This document shows, piece after piece, positions 63,651 to 64,000 of a DNA stretch of 64,000 nt (position 1 is the stretch's first letter; each line of letters starts with the position of its first letter). The notes beneath the pieces were generated by a model. The model worked only from the letters and a program-made list of their open reading frames with translations. It was not told the origin of the DNA and did no database searches. Source of the stretch: Cryobacterium flavum. GTDB taxonomy: Bacteria > Actinomycetota > Actinomycetes > Actinomycetales > Microbacteriaceae. Location: assembly GCF_900103805.1 (NCBI RefSeq), contig NZ_FNIB01000006.1, forward strand, positions 1 through 64,000, in the 5' to 3' direction. The translations under genes and the position numbers were made by a program.

Positions 63651-64000
63651 GTGAACCTCGACGCCCTTGCGGCCAGCGGTGAGATCGACCCGGGGTGGGC
63701 GCGAGCACTCGCGCCCGTGGCCGATGACCTGGCTCGGGTTTCCGAGTTTTTGACGAGCGAACGGGCCGCCGGCCACGAGGTGTTACCAGCGCCGGAGCAC
63801 CTGCTGCGTGCGTTCCGGCAGCCGTTCGACGCCGTGCGGGTGCTCATCGTCGGGCAGGATCCGTACCCCACTCCGGGGCATCCAATCGGTCTGGCCTTCG
63901 CCGTCAATGCCGACGTGCGGCCCGTTCCGCGCAGCCTCGGCAACGTCTTCACCGAACTCGGCACCGACCTGGGCCTGCCGCGCCCCGAGCACGGCGACCT
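63651..64000 (+). CDS. ung: Uracil-DNA glycosylase, 5' part
   Basis: Ung removes uracil from DNA. Visible are about 116 codons of the 220-230 expected; the window ends inside the gene. [20 protein letters not shown] leads to the water-activating loop [20 protein letters not shown] near residue 65, in the actinobacterial PYPTPGH version, and then [19 protein letters not shown]. The GTG at 63651 gives [16 protein letters not shown], in line with homologues; no ribosome site is clear and the frame is open further upstream. Confidence 0.9.
   Translation, partial: MNLDALAASGEIDPGWARALAPVADDLARVSEFLTSERAAGHEVLPAPEHLLRAFRQPFDAVRVLIVGQDPYPTPGHPIGLAFAVNADVRPVPRSLGNVFTELGTDLGLPRPEHGD

Overview
The window is high-GC actinobacterial DNA, most likely from a member of the Microbacteriaceae (Micrococcales). 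This rests on the gene order, GTG starts, the fused 2-oxoglutarate decarboxylase Kgd, WhiB1, MtrAB-LpqB, and two linked groups of genes that are also neighbours in Mycobacterium (mtrA-mtrB-lpqB-comF-hpf-secA and rsgA-aroA-sigH-rshA-pdtaS-whiB1). The genus assignment is inference. The left end carries the 5S rRNA gene of an rRNA operon whose 23S gene lies outside the window.

Layout. 1-660: 23S-5S spacer, 5S rRNA, two terminators, and a gene-poor stretch with a perfect 18-bp palindrome. 669-8038: an envelope-type cluster (RDD, SpoIIM-like, DUF58, MoxR ATPase, DUF4350, DUF4129, multi-pass membrane protein). 8192-16813: mtrA-mtrB-lpqB, comF, hpf and secA, with a strongly folded secA leader. 16907-26770: Rv3235-like gene, an orphan pair of SAF (CpaB-like) and ParA/CpaE-like genes, the PdtaS sensor kinase, whiB1, a peroxiredoxin, rsgA-aroA, and sigH with its zinc anti-sigma factor. 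26790-38615: two-domain VOC protein, kgd, guaB1, two CNNM/CBS membrane proteins in tandem, an internally deleted VOC gene whose frame is open into nnrD, and a GT87-type membrane protein.

38640-44120 is a decaying stress/ion-transport island: a P2-type ATPase, a thiamine-binding protein, an intact universal stress protein gene, and a small winged-helix regulator, mixed with three broken genes (a USP fragment just upstream of the ATPase, a 5'-truncated terC, and a 3'-truncated sbtA that runs antisense into the usp gene). USP next to a P-type ATPase recalls the Rv1996-ctpF pair of the mycobacterial dormancy regulon.

44325-53589: MFS exporter, a three-gene signalling unit (kinase, kinase-like membrane protein, NarL-type regulator), metY-metX, an acyltransferase and a short-chain dehydrogenase. 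53803-62218 is a complete propionate module: acetate/propionate symporter with its DUF485 partner, propionyl-CoA synthetase prpE, a divergent GntR/FCD regulator with two TGTATACA operator candidates, and prpD-prpB-prpC closed by a 40-nt hairpin. The window ends with a phosphoribosyltransferase, an S51-type peptidase homologue and the 5' part of ung.

No CRISPR array, insertion sequence, prophage or tRNA was seen. The most interesting items are the decayed island with its duplicate USP fragment, the VOC-NnrD open-frame fusion, the kinase/pseudokinase/regulator triplet, the orphan SAF/ParA-like pair with an arginine P-loop, back-to-back perfect palindromes at 21639-21688, the folded secA leader, and the frequent GCGGATGC-type motif.
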